Positions 24,440-33,186 of a DNA stretch of 64,000 nt are shown here, piece after piece. A program made the translations under genes and the position numbers. The notes below the pieces were generated by a model. It saw only the letters and a list, made by a program, of their open reading frames with translations. It had not been told where the DNA came from and did not search any database. This stretch comes from Zoogloea sp041917255. GTDB taxonomy: Bacteria; Pseudomonadota; Gammaproteobacteria; Burkholderiales; Rhodocyclaceae. Positions within the stretch are counted from its first letter, which is position 1. Each line of letters begins with the position of its first letter. Location: assembly GCA_041917255.1 (NCBI GenBank), contig JAYRYA010000014.1:1-64000 (forward strand). Reading direction: 5' to 3'.

Positions 24440-25467
24440 ACACTCCGACGACCCGCCCGCTCCTCGCATCGATCCTGCTTGCGGGCCTGCTGTCCCTCTT
24501 CGCCACCGCCGGCCACGCCGAGCGCTACGCTGATCGCCCCGAGGCACAGCAGTTCATCGACGAGATGAGCGAAAAACACGGCTTCGACAAGGACGCCCTC
24601 ACCTACATCTTCAGGCGTGCCGAATTTCAGCCCTCGGTCATCAAGTACATCTCGCCCCCGAAAGATCCGGGCGTCCGTTCATGGCAGCGCTATCGCAGCC
24701 GCTTCATCGAACCGGTCCGCATAAAGGCCGGCCTTGCCTTCTGGAAGCGCCACGAAGCCACCATCAAGGCCGCCAGCGAGAAGTACGGCGTGCCCGAGGA
24801 GATCATCGTCGGAATCATTGGCGTCGAGACCATCTACGGGCGCAACACGGGTAGCTACCAGGCCCTGTCGGCGCTCTCCACCCTCGCCTTCGACTACCCG
24901 CGGCGCGCCGAACTGTTCCGCGGCGAACTCGAAGCGCTGCTGCTGATGGCCCGGGAACAGCACCGCGACCCACTCGACTACCAGGGCTCGTACGCTGGCG
25001 CGCTAGGTCTGCCCCAGTTCCTGCCCAGCAGCGTGCGCAACTACGCGGTGGATTTCGATGGCGACGGCCAGATCGACCTGCTCAACAGTCCGGCCGACGC
25101 CATCGGCAGCGTCGCCCGCTACATGCAGATGCACGGCTGGGAAGCCGGCTCGCCGGTCGCAATCCGCGCGACCATAGAGCCCGGCGCCAACTTGCCACCG
25201 CTCGTTGCCAACGACATCAACCCGGCGTTCGACACCGCCACGCTGGCGGGCTATGGCGTGAGGCCCGCCGACGGCAGCTCACCCACTGGAAAGGCTGCCT
25301 TCGTCGAGCTGGTGACGCCCGGTGAGGACAGCGAATACTGGCTGGGCTACCAGAACTTCTATGTGATCACCCGCTACAACCGCAGCAGCTTCTACGCGAT
25401 GTCGGTGTTTCAGCTCGGTGAAGCCGTCAAGGCCGCGCGGACCGCGGCCCAGGTAAGCCGGCGCTGA
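24436..25467 (+). CDS. mltB: Membrane-bound lytic murein transglycosylase B
   Basis: The 343-residue periplasmic SLT-family enzyme cleaves peptidoglycan to 1,6-anhydro-muropeptides. The signal peptide ends around residue 28 (GHA), with no lipobox Cys, so the protein may be soluble rather than lipid-anchored. The catalytic Glu131 lies in IIGVETIYGR, and SYAGALGLPQFLPSS is the MltB substrate-groove motif. The start overlaps the stop of the transglutaminase gene (ATGA), placing a wall hydrolase under the moxR cluster. Confidence 0.9.
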   Translation: MNTPTTRPLLASILLAGLLSLFATAGHAERYADRPEAQQFIDEMSEKHGFDKDALTYIFRRAEFQPSVIKYISPPKDPGVRSWQRYRSRFIEPVRIKAGLAFWKRHEATIKAASEKYGVPEEIIVGIIGVETIYGRNTGSYQALSALSTLAFDYPRRAELFRGELEALLLMAREQHRDPLDYQGSYAGALGLPQFLPSSVRNYAVDFDGDGQIDLLNSPADAIGSVARYMQMHGWEAGSPVAIRATIEPGANLPPLVANDINPAFDTATLAGYGVRPADGSSPTGKAAFVELVTPGEDSEYWLGYQNFYVITRYNRSSFYAMSVFQLGEAVKAARTAAQVSRR

Positions 25468-25480
25468 CGCCGGCAGGCTG

Positions 25481-25834
25481 TCAGGCGAAGAGTTCGAGGA
25501 CTTTTTCGGGCGGGCGGCCGACTACCGCCCGATCACCGTACACCACGATGGGCCGTTCGATGAGGATAGGATGCGCAGCAAGGGCATCCAGCCATTCGGC
25601 ATCGCTCAGGCTGCGGCCCTTGTAGTCGGATTTATAGATGTCCTCGCCCTTGCGGACAATGGCTTCGGCTGGCAGGCCGAGCTTGTTCAGCACTTCGGCA
25701 AGCTCCTCGCGGCTGGGCGGGTTTTTCAGGTATTCGACCACCTCAAGCTGCACACCTTTTTCTTGGAGCAGCAGGCAGGCGCTACGGCTCTTGCTGCAGC
25801 GGGCGTTGTGATAAACGCGCACGGATTCGGTCAT
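25481..25834 (-). CDS. ArsC-family reductase (glutaredoxin-dependent arsenate reductase type)
   Basis: The 117-residue thioredoxin-fold protein has the ArsC active site HX3CX3R: His9, Cys13 and Arg17 in HNARCSKSR. It also has the distal ERPIVV stretch near residue 93 that supplies a conserved Arg. The family includes true arsenate reductases and the uncharacterised YffB/Spx-like proteins. No ars regulator or efflux gene is nearby, so arsenate as the natural substrate is uncertain. It lies 30 bases downstream of rpoS in the same orientation and may be read through from it. Confidence 0.82.
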   Translation of the reverse strand: MTESVRVYHNARCSKSRSACLLLQEKGVQLEVVEYLKNPPSREELAEVLNKLGLPAEAIVRKGEDIYKSDYKGRSLSDAEWLDALAAHPILIERPIVVYGDRAVVGRPPEKVLELFA

Positions 25835-25864
25835 AAGAAACGGACTTTCGGGTGATTCGGGAAG

Positions 25865-26803
25865 TTAAAGCAGCACGTCTTTCGAAACGCCCCGGCGCTT
25901 GATGATGCGGCGCAGCTGACCCAGGGCTTCGAGCTGGATCTGGCGAACGCGCTCACGGGTGAGCTCCAGGCTGTCGGCAAGCTCTTCGAGGGTCTGCACC
26001 TCGCACTCATCGATGCCATAGCGGTGGCGGATCACCAGCCGCTGCTTGTCGCTCAGCTGGTTGATCCATTCGCGCACCAGGGTGCCGACCTCCAGATCGT
26101 GGATCTGGACATCCGGCGTGTCAGACTCTTCGTCGGCCAGGGATTCGCCAATGGAAAGGGATGGATCGATGTCGAGGGGTGCATCCAGCGACGCAGTGTG
26201 TTCATTGAGAGCCAGGATCGCCCGCACGTCGGCCACGGGCCGGCAAAGCTCCCGCGCTACGTCCTCGATGGTCGTGTCGCCGTTGCTGGCAGCTTCGAGC
26301 TGGCGCTGGCAGCGCAGCACCTGATTGAGCTCCTTCACCACGTGCACCGGGAGGCGGATGGTGCGCGACTGGTTCATGATCGCCCGCTCGATGTTCTGGC
26401 GGATCCACCAAGTGGCGTAGGTGGAGAAGCGGAAGCCCCGTTCGGGATCGAACTTCTCGAGGGCGTGAATCAACCCGAGATTGCCCTCCTCGACCAGATC
26501 AAGAAGTGGGATGCCGCGGTTGAGATAGTGCTTGGCAATATTGACGACAAGTCGCAGGTTGCGTTCGATCATCGTCTGGCGGGCGTTGAAGTTGCCTTCC
26601 CGGACCTGCCGGGACAACGACAACTCCTCGTCTGCCGTGAGCAGCGGATTGACACCAATCTCGTTGAGGTAAAGCTGGGTGACGTCACCCAGGAAGTCGG
26701 TATCGACCGATGATACGACCGGCGCTTCAAGAAAGACCTCGACCTCCGGGGGTAGATCCGGTTCGGTGTTATCCATCTCCTCCGGCACTGCCGAATCGAA
26801 CAT
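25865..26803 (-). CDS. rpoS: RNA polymerase sigma factor RpoS
   Basis: The 312-residue group 2 sigma70 factor directs the stationary-phase and stress response. Region 1.2/2 includes DVTQLYLNEIG and the region 2.3-2.4 core GFRFSTYATWWIRQ, region 3 has RTIRLPVHVVKELN, and region 4.2 has LELTRERVRQIQLEAL. Start 26803 uses a GAGGG site; a second Met nine codons on is possible. Genome context nlpD-rpoS with pcm and surE upstream is the classic arrangement, and in other bacteria the main rpoS promoter lies inside nlpD. Confidence 0.95.
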   Translation of the reverse strand: MFDSAVPEEMDNTEPDLPPEVEVFLEAPVVSSVDTDFLGDVTQLYLNEIGVNPLLTADEELSLSRQVREGNFNARQTMIERNLRLVVNIAKHYLNRGIPLLDLVEEGNLGLIHALEKFDPERGFRFSTYATWWIRQNIERAIMNQSRTIRLPVHVVKELNQVLRCQRQLEAASNGDTTIEDVARELCRPVADVRAILALNEHTASLDAPLDIDPSLSIGESLADEESDTPDVQIHDLEVGTLVREWINQLSDKQRLVIRHRYGIDECEVQTLEELADSLELTRERVRQIQLEALGQLRRIIKRRGVSKDVLL

Positions 26804-26959
26804 GACGCCCTCACTGTCACTTTGGGGAGAAACACCGACAGGCCCTGCACCGCTCCTGTCGTCCGTCCGGTATCCACCCAAAAACCGGCAAGGGTGAAAT
26901 CCGGCGTCTATAGTCGTACTAGCCCTACTCTACCCTGCTTTCCCCAAGGACCGCCAGAA

Positions 26960-27973
26960 TCAGCGGGGAGGGAGGTATTTTCCCGGATCCACTGGCTTGC
27001 CTTGCCGTCGGATCTCAAAATGCAGTTTGGGCCGATCGCTGTCGGTATCGCCGAGTTCGGCGATCTTCTGCCCCTTGGTGACGGCCTGCCCTTCCTTGAC
27101 CAGCAGATTCTGGTTGTGGGCGTAGGCGCTGAGGAAGCTGTTGTCGTGCTTGACGATCACCAGTTTGCCATATCCGCGCAAGCCCGTGCCGGCATACACC
27201 ACACGACCTCCGGCGGCGGCCAGGACAGGGTCTCCCGGCTTGCCGGCGATATCGACCCCCTTGCTGGAGGTGTCGTTGAAACCTGCAATGATTTTGCCGG
27301 AAGTCGGCCATGCCCAGTCAATTTTTTCACCATTCGCCGGCTCAACCTTGGTCTCCGGCTTGGGTTCGGGTCTGGCTTCGGATTTGACCTCGGGTTTCGG
27401 CTCAGATTTCGTTTCGGGCTTGGGGTCGATCCTGGTTGCCACGACCGGCGGCGCTTCGGGTTTCTGAGCCTGCGTCCAGGCTTGCTCGGTGTAGGGGACC
27501 TTGCCCCCCCTGGGCTCACGGCGCAGCCCGTCGACCGGGGCGCTGGCGACAGCGGGCACGCCTGTGGCCGCCGGCACACCGGCAGCGGGCGTTACCGGAC
27601 GCACCTCGACACCCGAGCTGGTGGAGATCGGCTTTGCCACCGCGCCGGATTCGGGCGGACGGATGCGCAGCTCCTGCCCCACCTCGATCAGGTTGGGGTT
27701 TTCGAGACCGCTCCAGGCGGCAACGTCGCGGTAATTCTGGCCATGATCAAGGGCGATGCGGATCAGGGTATCGCCCGGCTTGACGATGTAGTAGCCCGGA
27801 CGGGCCACCCGCGGCGGGGGCGCCGGCTGGTCGGACGACGACGAGGTGGCCGATGAACCCGGACGGGTACGATCGGAGACAGGCGCCGGCGCCTTCGAAG
27901 CGCAGCCCGCCATCACCAGGGCGACGGCAAGCGCTGCAGGAACACGGGCAAGGGCGAGGCGGGACAACATCAT
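26960..27973 (-). CDS. nlpD: NlpD-type lipoprotein (LysM + degenerate M23 domain)
   Basis: The 337-residue lipoprotein has lipobox MAGC (Cys24), a LysM peptidoglycan-binding domain (YYIVKPGDTLIRIA, about 61-105), a long Pro/Lys/Glu-rich linker with PKPE-type repeats, and a C-terminal LytM/M23 domain. The M23 metal ligands are incomplete. The first motif reads SKGVDIAG instead of HxGxD, and the last has a single His (KLHFE). This is as in E. coli NlpD, which activates amidase AmiC rather than cutting peptidoglycan itself. It sits between pcm and rpoS. Confidence 0.9.
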   Translation of the reverse strand: MMLSRLALARVPAALAVALVMAGCASKAPAPVSDRTRPGSSATSSSSDQPAPPPRVARPGYYIVKPGDTLIRIALDHGQNYRDVAAWSGLENPNLIEVGQELRIRPPESGAVAKPISTSSGVEVRPVTPAAGVPAATGVPAVASAPVDGLRREPRGGKVPYTEQAWTQAQKPEAPPVVATRIDPKPETKSEPKPEVKSEARPEPKPETKVEPANGEKIDWAWPTSGKIIAGFNDTSSKGVDIAGKPGDPVLAAAGGRVVYAGTGLRGYGKLVIVKHDNSFLSAYAHNQNLLVKEGQAVTKGQKIAELGDTDSDRPKLHFEIRRQGKPVDPGKYLPPR

Positions 27974-27986
27974 GCGTTCGGTTCAG

Positions 27987-28646
27987 TCATTCAGTGCCAG
28001 GCAGCAGCGGTACGAAGCGCACTGCACTCAGGCGTGTTTCTCGGAGGCCTCGGGACGTGCGCTCGATGAGCACCAGACTCTGGTCGCCCGCACCCACGGG
28101 CAGGATCAGCCGGCCGCCGTCGGCAAGCTGCTCGGTGAGGGCCGGCGGCACCTTGGGCGCTGCGGCGGCAACGATGATCGTGTCGAAGGGCGCGGCTTCC
28201 TTCAGGCCGACGCTACCGTCGGCATGTTTCAGGCGGACGTTGGGCAGGCGCAGGTGACGCAGATTGTTGCGCGCCCGATCAAGAAGCAGGCGCAGCCGCT
28301 CGACGGAATACACCTCGGTCGCCACCTGCGACAAGACCGCGGCCTGGTAGCCGCAGCCGGTTCCGACCTCGAGCGTCTTGCCGAGTTCACGACCGGCGCG
28401 CAGCAGTTCGATCATCCGCGCCACCACGAAGGGCTGAGAGATCGTCTGCTGGAGCCCGAGGGGCAGCGCGGTGTCTTCGTAGGCGCGAGTCGCCAGGGCT
28501 TCCTCGACAAACAGATGGCGCGGCACCGCCATCATGGCCGCCAGCACCTTCTCGTCACGCACCCCCTGCTCGCGCAGGCGCTCGACCATCCGCGCACGAG
28601 CGCGCTGGGCTGTCTGGAGGGCCGTTCGCAAGACCTCGCTGGTCAT
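27987..28646 (-). CDS. pcm: Protein-L-isoaspartate O-methyltransferase
   Basis: The 219-residue SAM methyltransferase repairs isoaspartyl residues in aged proteins. It has the family motifs ISQPFVVARM, the SAM-binding GTGCGYQAAVLS, and a C-terminal DGGRLILPVG. Its ATG overlaps the surE stop by four bases, and nlpD follows 13 bases after its stop, forming surE-pcm-nlpD. Confidence 0.94.
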   Translation of the reverse strand: MTSEVLRTALQTAQRARARMVERLREQGVRDEKVLAAMMAVPRHLFVEEALATRAYEDTALPLGLQQTISQPFVVARMIELLRAGRELGKTLEVGTGCGYQAAVLSQVATEVYSVERLRLLLDRARNNLRHLRLPNVRLKHADGSVGLKEAAPFDTIIVAAAAPKVPPALTEQLADGGRLILPVGAGDQSLVLIERTSRGLRETRLSAVRFVPLLPGTE

Positions 28647-29386
28647 TTGCCCAGCCAGTCGCGAATGCCGGCAACCTGCCCGTAATGGGTCAGATCGATC
28701 TGAAGCGGAGTGACTGACACGTAGCCGTTGGCCACGGCGTGAAAGTCGGTGCCCTCGCCGGCGTCCTGGGCGCTGCCGGCGGCGCCAACCCAGTAAACGG
28801 TTTCGTTGCGCGGGGTGAGCGACTTGATCGTCGGCTCGGCCTTGTGGCGCTTGCCGAGACGCGTCACCTGAATCCCCTTGATCTGGTCGTAGGGAAGATC
28901 GGGGACATTGACGTTGAGCAGCGTGGGCTGGCGCACCGGATCGCGCTGGAAGCGCTCGACCAGTTCGCGGGCGATGCGCCCCGCCGCGCTGAAATCCGAC
29001 GCACCCTTCGCCACCAGCGAGATGGCGATGGCCGGCACTCCGAGCAGGAAGCCTTCAGTGGCCGCGGCAACGGTGCCCGAGTAGATGGTGTCGTCACCCA
29101 TGTTGGCGCCGTGGTTGATGCCCGACACGACCATGTCCGGCAGCTCGTCGAGCATGCCGGTGACGGCAAGATGCACGCAGTCGGTGGGCGTGCCATTCAC
29201 GTAGTGAAAGCCACTCGCCGCCTTGCGCAGGGATAGCGGACGATCAAGGGTCAGGGAGTTGCTGGCGCCGCTGCGGTCGCGCTCCGGGGCCACCACATCG
29301 ATCTTGCCGACCTCGGAAAGGGCCGCGGCAAGCGCCTGCAGGCCAGGGGCGAAATAACCGTCGTCGTTACTGAGCAGAATGCGCAT
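28643..29386 (-). CDS. surE: 5'/3'-nucleotidase SurE
   Basis: The 247-residue metal-dependent nucleoside monophosphate phosphatase is linked to stationary-phase survival. The active site shows the Asp pair in LLSNDDGYFAPG (residues 8-9), Ser in DRSGASNSLT near 40, and Asn in SGINHGAN near 97. The ATG at 29386 gives the canonical N-terminus MRILLSNDDG. It is first in the surE-pcm-nlpD-rpoS cluster. The 299 bases between it and divergent msrP show no further gene. Confidence 0.94.
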   Translation of the reverse strand: MRILLSNDDGYFAPGLQALAAALSEVGKIDVVAPERDRSGASNSLTLDRPLSLRKAASGFHYVNGTPTDCVHLAVTGMLDELPDMVVSGINHGANMGDDTIYSGTVAAATEGFLLGVPAIAISLVAKGASDFSAAGRIARELVERFQRDPVRQPTLLNVNVPDLPYDQIKGIQVTRLGKRHKAEPTIKSLTPRNETVYWVGAAGSAQDAGEGTDFHAVANGYVSVTPLQIDLTHYGQVAGIRDWLGK

Positions 29387-29685
29387 GGAGGAACCGGAGT
29401 CAGGCTTGGCAGGATGGATGCAGGCTCGCCAGACCCGTATCCCGAACAGAAGGAAGCCCGGGTAGACGGCAGCGCGCGGCAGACCTTGAACAGTCCTTGA
29501 GTTTAGCAGAGTCGGCTTGGCACCTGCTAGGCGCCCGCGCCCGGTCATGTCGGATCAATGGGCGGGAACCGACACCTCGCAACCGACGACAAAATCAGGG
29601 GGCCACGAAAATAAATGCGTCCGATGCTGTAATTTCCGCTGTGCTGGCGCGTCTACCCGACCACACCCAACACCGAGAGCCCATC

Positions 29686-30606
29686 ATGCTGATCCGTCGC
29701 CCCGACGACTTCCTGCCGTCCGAGATCACCGATCCGGCGGTGTATCTCGCCCGCCGCCGCTTCATGGCCCAGACTGGCACGCTGGCCCTGGCTTCCGCCC
29801 TGCCACTCGCGTCGAACGCCGCCGGACTCGGCCCGATCACAGCCAGCGCCCTGAGCACCTCCGAGCCCACTACCTCGCGTCGCGCCGTCACCACCTACAA
29901 CAATTTTTACGAACTGGGTACCGACAAGGCCGACCCGGCCGAGAACACCTTCCGCCTCAAGCCTGCGCCGTGGACGCTTCGCGCCGAGGGGTTGGTCAAC
30001 AAGCCCCGTAGCTTCAGCATCGACGAACTCATCAAGCTCGTTCCGCTGGAAGAGCGCATCTACCGGATGCGCTGCGTGGAAGGCTGGTCGATGGTGATTC
30101 CTTGGGTAGGCTTTCCCCTGGCCGCGCTGCTCAAGCAGGTCGATCCCCAGGGCAGCGCCAAGTACGTGGAGTTCGTCAGCCACTACGACAAGGCCACCAT
30201 GACCCGAGGCGTGCTCGACTGGCCCTACCTCGAAGGCCTGCGCCTAGACGAGGCCCGCCATCCTCTCACCCTAATGGCAGTGGGCTTGTTCGGCGAGGTG
30301 CTGCCGGTCCAGAATGGCGCGCCGATCCGGCTGGTCGTGCCCTGGAAATACGGCTTCAAAGGCGGCAAGTCGATCGTCGCGATCCGCCTCGTCGAAAAGC
30401 AGCCGCTCACCGCCTGGATGAAGGCCGGCCCGTCGGAATACGGCTTCTACGCCAACGTGAATCCGGAGGTCGACCACCCCCGCTGGAGCCAGGCCACCGA
30501 ACGCCGGATCGGCGAGTTCACCAAGCGCAAGACACTCATGTTCAACGGCTACGCCGACCAGGTCGCTTCGCTTTACAGCGGCATGGACCTGCGCCGCTTC
30601 TTCTGA
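29686..30606 (+). CDS. msrP: Protein-methionine-sulfoxide reductase, molybdopterin subunit MsrP
   Basis: The 306-residue periplasmic molybdoenzyme (YedY family) reduces methionine sulfoxide in envelope proteins. A twin-arginine signal (RRRFMAQTG, residues 23-31) fits Tat export of the folded, cofactor-loaded protein. The molybdenum ligand is Cys130 in YRMRCVEGWSM, and the C-terminal region VVPWKYGFKGGKSI is typical. Its membrane partner msrQ follows nine bases after the stop. A molybdopterin gene (mog) lies 1.4 kb downstream. Confidence 0.94.
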   Translation: MLIRRPDDFLPSEITDPAVYLARRRFMAQTGTLALASALPLASNAAGLGPITASALSTSEPTTSRRAVTTYNNFYELGTDKADPAENTFRLKPAPWTLRAEGLVNKPRSFSIDELIKLVPLEERIYRMRCVEGWSMVIPWVGFPLAALLKQVDPQGSAKYVEFVSHYDKATMTRGVLDWPYLEGLRLDEARHPLTLMAVGLFGEVLPVQNGAPIRLVVPWKYGFKGGKSIVAIRLVEKQPLTAWMKAGPSEYGFYANVNPEVDHPRWSQATERRIGEFTKRKTLMFNGYADQVASLYSGMDLRRFF

Positions 30607-30615
30607 TCCCCAAGA

Positions 30616-31290
30616 ATGATGAATCCCGGCAAAACCCAACTCTCGGCCATCAAGGTGGCGCTCTTCGCCGCCTGCCTGCTGCCGGCCTTCCTACTGTGGC
30701 GCGGTGTCGAGCTCGACACCCTGGGCGCCAACCCGATCGAGGCCATCACCCGCGGCACCGGCGACTGGACGCTGCGCTTCCTGCTCATCACCCTCGCCGT
30801 CACACCGCTGCGCAAGCTTACGGGCTGGCACTGGGTGGTGCGCCTGCGCCGCATGCTCGGGCTGTTCGCCTTTGCGTACGGCGCAGCACATCTGATCACT
30901 TACCTGTGGCTGGACCAGTTCTTTGACTGGAATGCGATCGCCAAGGACATCCTGAAACGCCCGTTCATCACTGTGGGCTTCGCCGCGCTGATGCTGATGG
31001 TGCCCCTCGCCGCCACGTCCACCAACGCCGCGATCCGGCGGCTCGGCGGACGGCGCTGGCAGGCGCTGCACCGGACCATCTATCCGATCGCCGTGCTGGG
31101 CTGCGTGCACTACTGGTGGCTGGTCAAGAAGGACATCACCGAGCCGCTGATCTACACGGCCATCACCGCCGGACTGCTCGGTATCCGCGCCTGGTGGCGT
31201 GAGCAGGAGCGGCGCAAGCAGCTCGCTGGCGGCTATCTGCCCCAGCCGCCAAAGCTGACGGGCAAGGTGATCCGGATCTTCGCAAAGTAA
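30616..31290 (+). CDS. msrQ: MsrQ haem-binding membrane subunit
   Basis: The 224-residue inner-membrane protein has about six transmembrane helices and belongs to the ferric-reductase-like family. Conserved His residues (FAYGAAHLITY and RWQALHRTIYP, plus LGCVHYWW) are expected haem ligands. It passes electrons from the respiratory chain to MsrP. Either of two adjacent ATGs (30616, 30619) could start it. Confidence 0.93.
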   Translation: MMNPGKTQLSAIKVALFAACLLPAFLLWRGVELDTLGANPIEAITRGTGDWTLRFLLITLAVTPLRKLTGWHWVVRLRRMLGLFAFAYGAAHLITYLWLDQFFDWNAIAKDILKRPFITVGFAALMLMVPLAATSTNAAIRRLGGRRWQALHRTIYPIAVLGCVHYWWLVKKDITEPLIYTAITAGLLGIRAWWREQERRKQLAGGYLPQPPKLTGKVIRIFAK

Positions 31291-31348
31291 GCTGACCGTA
31301 TAGAATGCTCGCCCCGGCCGAGAGGCCTTCATTCGGCGCCGTACCGTC

Positions 31349-31972
31349 ATGCGTTTTCAAGGCAGGCTCACCCAGTGGAACGACGCCAAGGGCTTCGGTT
31401 TCATCACGCCCAACGGCGGCGGAGGCCGCGTCTTCGTCCACGCAAGATCGTTCCGCGCGGGTGGGCGCCGGCCTGAAGAGAACGATTTGCTGACGTACGA
31501 ACTGGGCGTCGACGGCAAGGGCCGCCCCCGGGCCGAAGAGGTCGACTTTGTCGGCCGCTCCCGCCAGGCTGTCCGCCCCACGCAGGCAGACAGCAAAGCG
31601 GCACCGCTGGCTGCGCTTGTTTTCAGCGCGCTGCTGATTGGCGCAACCTTCAAGGGCTTCGCGCCCCGCGTGATGCTGGGGTTTTACGCAGGCGCCAGCA
31701 CGCTGGCCTTTCTGCTCTACTGGATGGACAAGCGCGCCGCGCTCACCGACGCGTGGCGCACGCCGGAAAACACCCTCCACCTGTGTGCGCTGGTTGGCGG
31801 CTGGCCGGGCGCGGTGGTGGCCCAGCAGGTGCTGCGCCACAAGACGCGCAAGGAATCCTTCCGGGCGGTGTTCTGGATGACGGTGCTGCTCAATTGCGCT
31901 GCCGTCGGCTGGCTGCTCGCGGCCCCTGGCGCGGCCACGCTCCGCGCCGGGTTCGGTATCGGGCAGGGCTGA
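31349..31972 (+). CDS. Cold-shock domain fused to DUF1294 membrane protein
   Basis: The 207-residue protein has an N-terminal cold-shock fold with nucleic-acid motifs KGFGFITP (RNP1) and VFVHARSF (RNP2) in residues 1-65. A DUF1294 membrane region with about four helices follows (WMDKRAALTDAWRTPE, GGWPGAVVAQ). Such fusions are widespread in proteobacteria but uncharacterised. The topology puts an RNA-binding domain at the membrane surface. It ends seven bases from convergent mog, with a small shared hairpin (CTGACG/CGTCAG) over the two stops. Confidence 0.85.
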   Translation: MRFQGRLTQWNDAKGFGFITPNGGGGRVFVHARSFRAGGRRPEENDLLTYELGVDGKGRPRAEEVDFVGRSRQAVRPTQADSKAAPLAALVFSALLIGATFKGFAPRVMLGFYAGASTLAFLLYWMDKRAALTDAWRTPENTLHLCALVGGWPGAVVAQQVLRHKTRKESFRAVFWMTVLLNCAAVGWLLAAPGAATLRAGFGIGQG

Positions 31973-31979
31973 CGCGCCG

Positions 31980-32567
31980 TCAGGCCTTCGGGCGGATGGC
32001 CGACTTGGGACGGAAGGCCTTCACCACCGCATCACGGGTCTCGATGTACGGCCCGCCGATGAGGTCGACACAGTACGGCACCGACGCAAATATGCCGTGC
32101 ACCTTCGGGTTGCCGTCGTCGTCCTTCAGGCCTTCGAGCGTCTCGGCGATGGCCTTGGGCTGGCCGGGCAGGTTGATGATGAGACTGCTGCCGCGGATCA
32201 CTGCCACCTGCCGCGACAGGATCGCGGTGGGCACAAAGGCCAGGCTCACCTGACGCATCTGCTCGCCAAAGCCGGGCATCACCTTGTGGGCCACCGCGAG
32301 GGTGGCTTCCGGCGTGACATCGCGCAGGGCCGGGCCGGTCCCGCCAGTGGTGAGCACCAGATGGCACCCGGCCACGTCGCACAGCTCGATCAGCGTCGCC
32401 TCGATGGTCGGCTGGTCGTCGGCGATCAGGCGGGCGACCGGCTCCCACGGAGTGGTGAGCGCCTTGTCGAGCCAGTCCTGCAGGGCAGGGATACCCTTGT
32501 CTTCGTAGATGCCACCCGAGGCCCGGTCGCTGATGGACACCAGGCCGATCTTCACTTTGTCACTCAT
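31980..32567 (-). CDS. mog: Molybdopterin adenylyltransferase
   Basis: The 195-residue MogA/MoaB-fold enzyme adenylates molybdopterin before molybdenum insertion. It has the conserved LTTGGTGPALRDVTPEAT loop (about 88-106) and the SLIINLPGQPKA motif. Its start overlaps the darP stop by four bases. It may serve MsrP encoded nearby. Confidence 0.92.
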   Translation of the reverse strand: MSDKVKIGLVSISDRASGGIYEDKGIPALQDWLDKALTTPWEPVARLIADDQPTIEATLIELCDVAGCHLVLTTGGTGPALRDVTPEATLAVAHKVMPGFGEQMRQVSLAFVPTAILSRQVAVIRGSSLIINLPGQPKAIAETLEGLKDDDGNPKVHGIFASVPYCVDLIGGPYIETRDAVVKAFRPKSAIRPKA

Positions 32568-33118
32568 TCCTCGTCTCCGGCTTCTTCGTCAAACCCGGCC
32601 GCGTCGACGCCGCCCTCTTCAAGCTCGCGCAGCACACGGAAAAGCTCGCGGTAAGCCCGCGGCGGCTTGTTCTGCTCCTTCTCCTTGAGCGCATTGCGAC
32701 GCAGCACGCGCAGCTGCTGCAGATCCACGCCCGGATGGGCTTCGGCGATGCGGTGAAGGGTCTTCTCATCTTCGAGGAGCTTGGTGCGGAGGGCTTCAAG
32801 GCGATGCATCTTGGCGGTCTCGACCGCCGACACACCCTTGAAGGCATCCAGCGCGGCGCGGATAGGCTCCGGGTCGACGCTACGCATCAGCTTGCCGATG
32901 TACTGCAGCTGGCGGCGCTTGGCCTCGTGGGCAGTGAAGCGCTGGTAATCCTTTACCGCGTCGCGCAGGTCTTCGTCGATGGGCACCTTGGCCAGGCGCT
33001 CCTTGCCGAGTTCAGCCAGTTCGCGGCCGAGATCCTGCAGGGCGGCACTGTCGCGCTTGAGCTGCGACTTGCTGGGGCCGTCGAATTCTTCGTCTGGGTT
33101 GTATTTGTGCTTGGCCAT
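32564..33118 (-). CDS. darP: Ribosome-associated protein DarP (YjgA, DUF615)
   Basis: The 184-residue, highly charged helical protein matches the DUF615/YjgA family: SKSQLKRDSAALQDLG near the N-terminus, HEAKRRQLQYIGKLMR centrally and QLRVLRRNALKE near the end. DarP assists late 50S subunit assembly in E. coli. It is divergent from pmbA across 68 bases, as in many proteobacteria. Confidence 0.93.
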   Translation of the reverse strand: MAKHKYNPDEEFDGPSKSQLKRDSAALQDLGRELAELGKERLAKVPIDEDLRDAVKDYQRFTAHEAKRRQLQYIGKLMRSVDPEPIRAALDAFKGVSAVETAKMHRLEALRTKLLEDEKTLHRIAEAHPGVDLQQLRVLRRNALKEKEQNKPPRAYRELFRVLRELEEGGVDAAGFDEEAGDEE

Positions 33119-33186
33119 CTGGGGGGTGAAAAAGGCGCGGGAAGGGTAAGATTATAGCCTTTAGCCTCAGCCCCTCCCGCAAAGCC

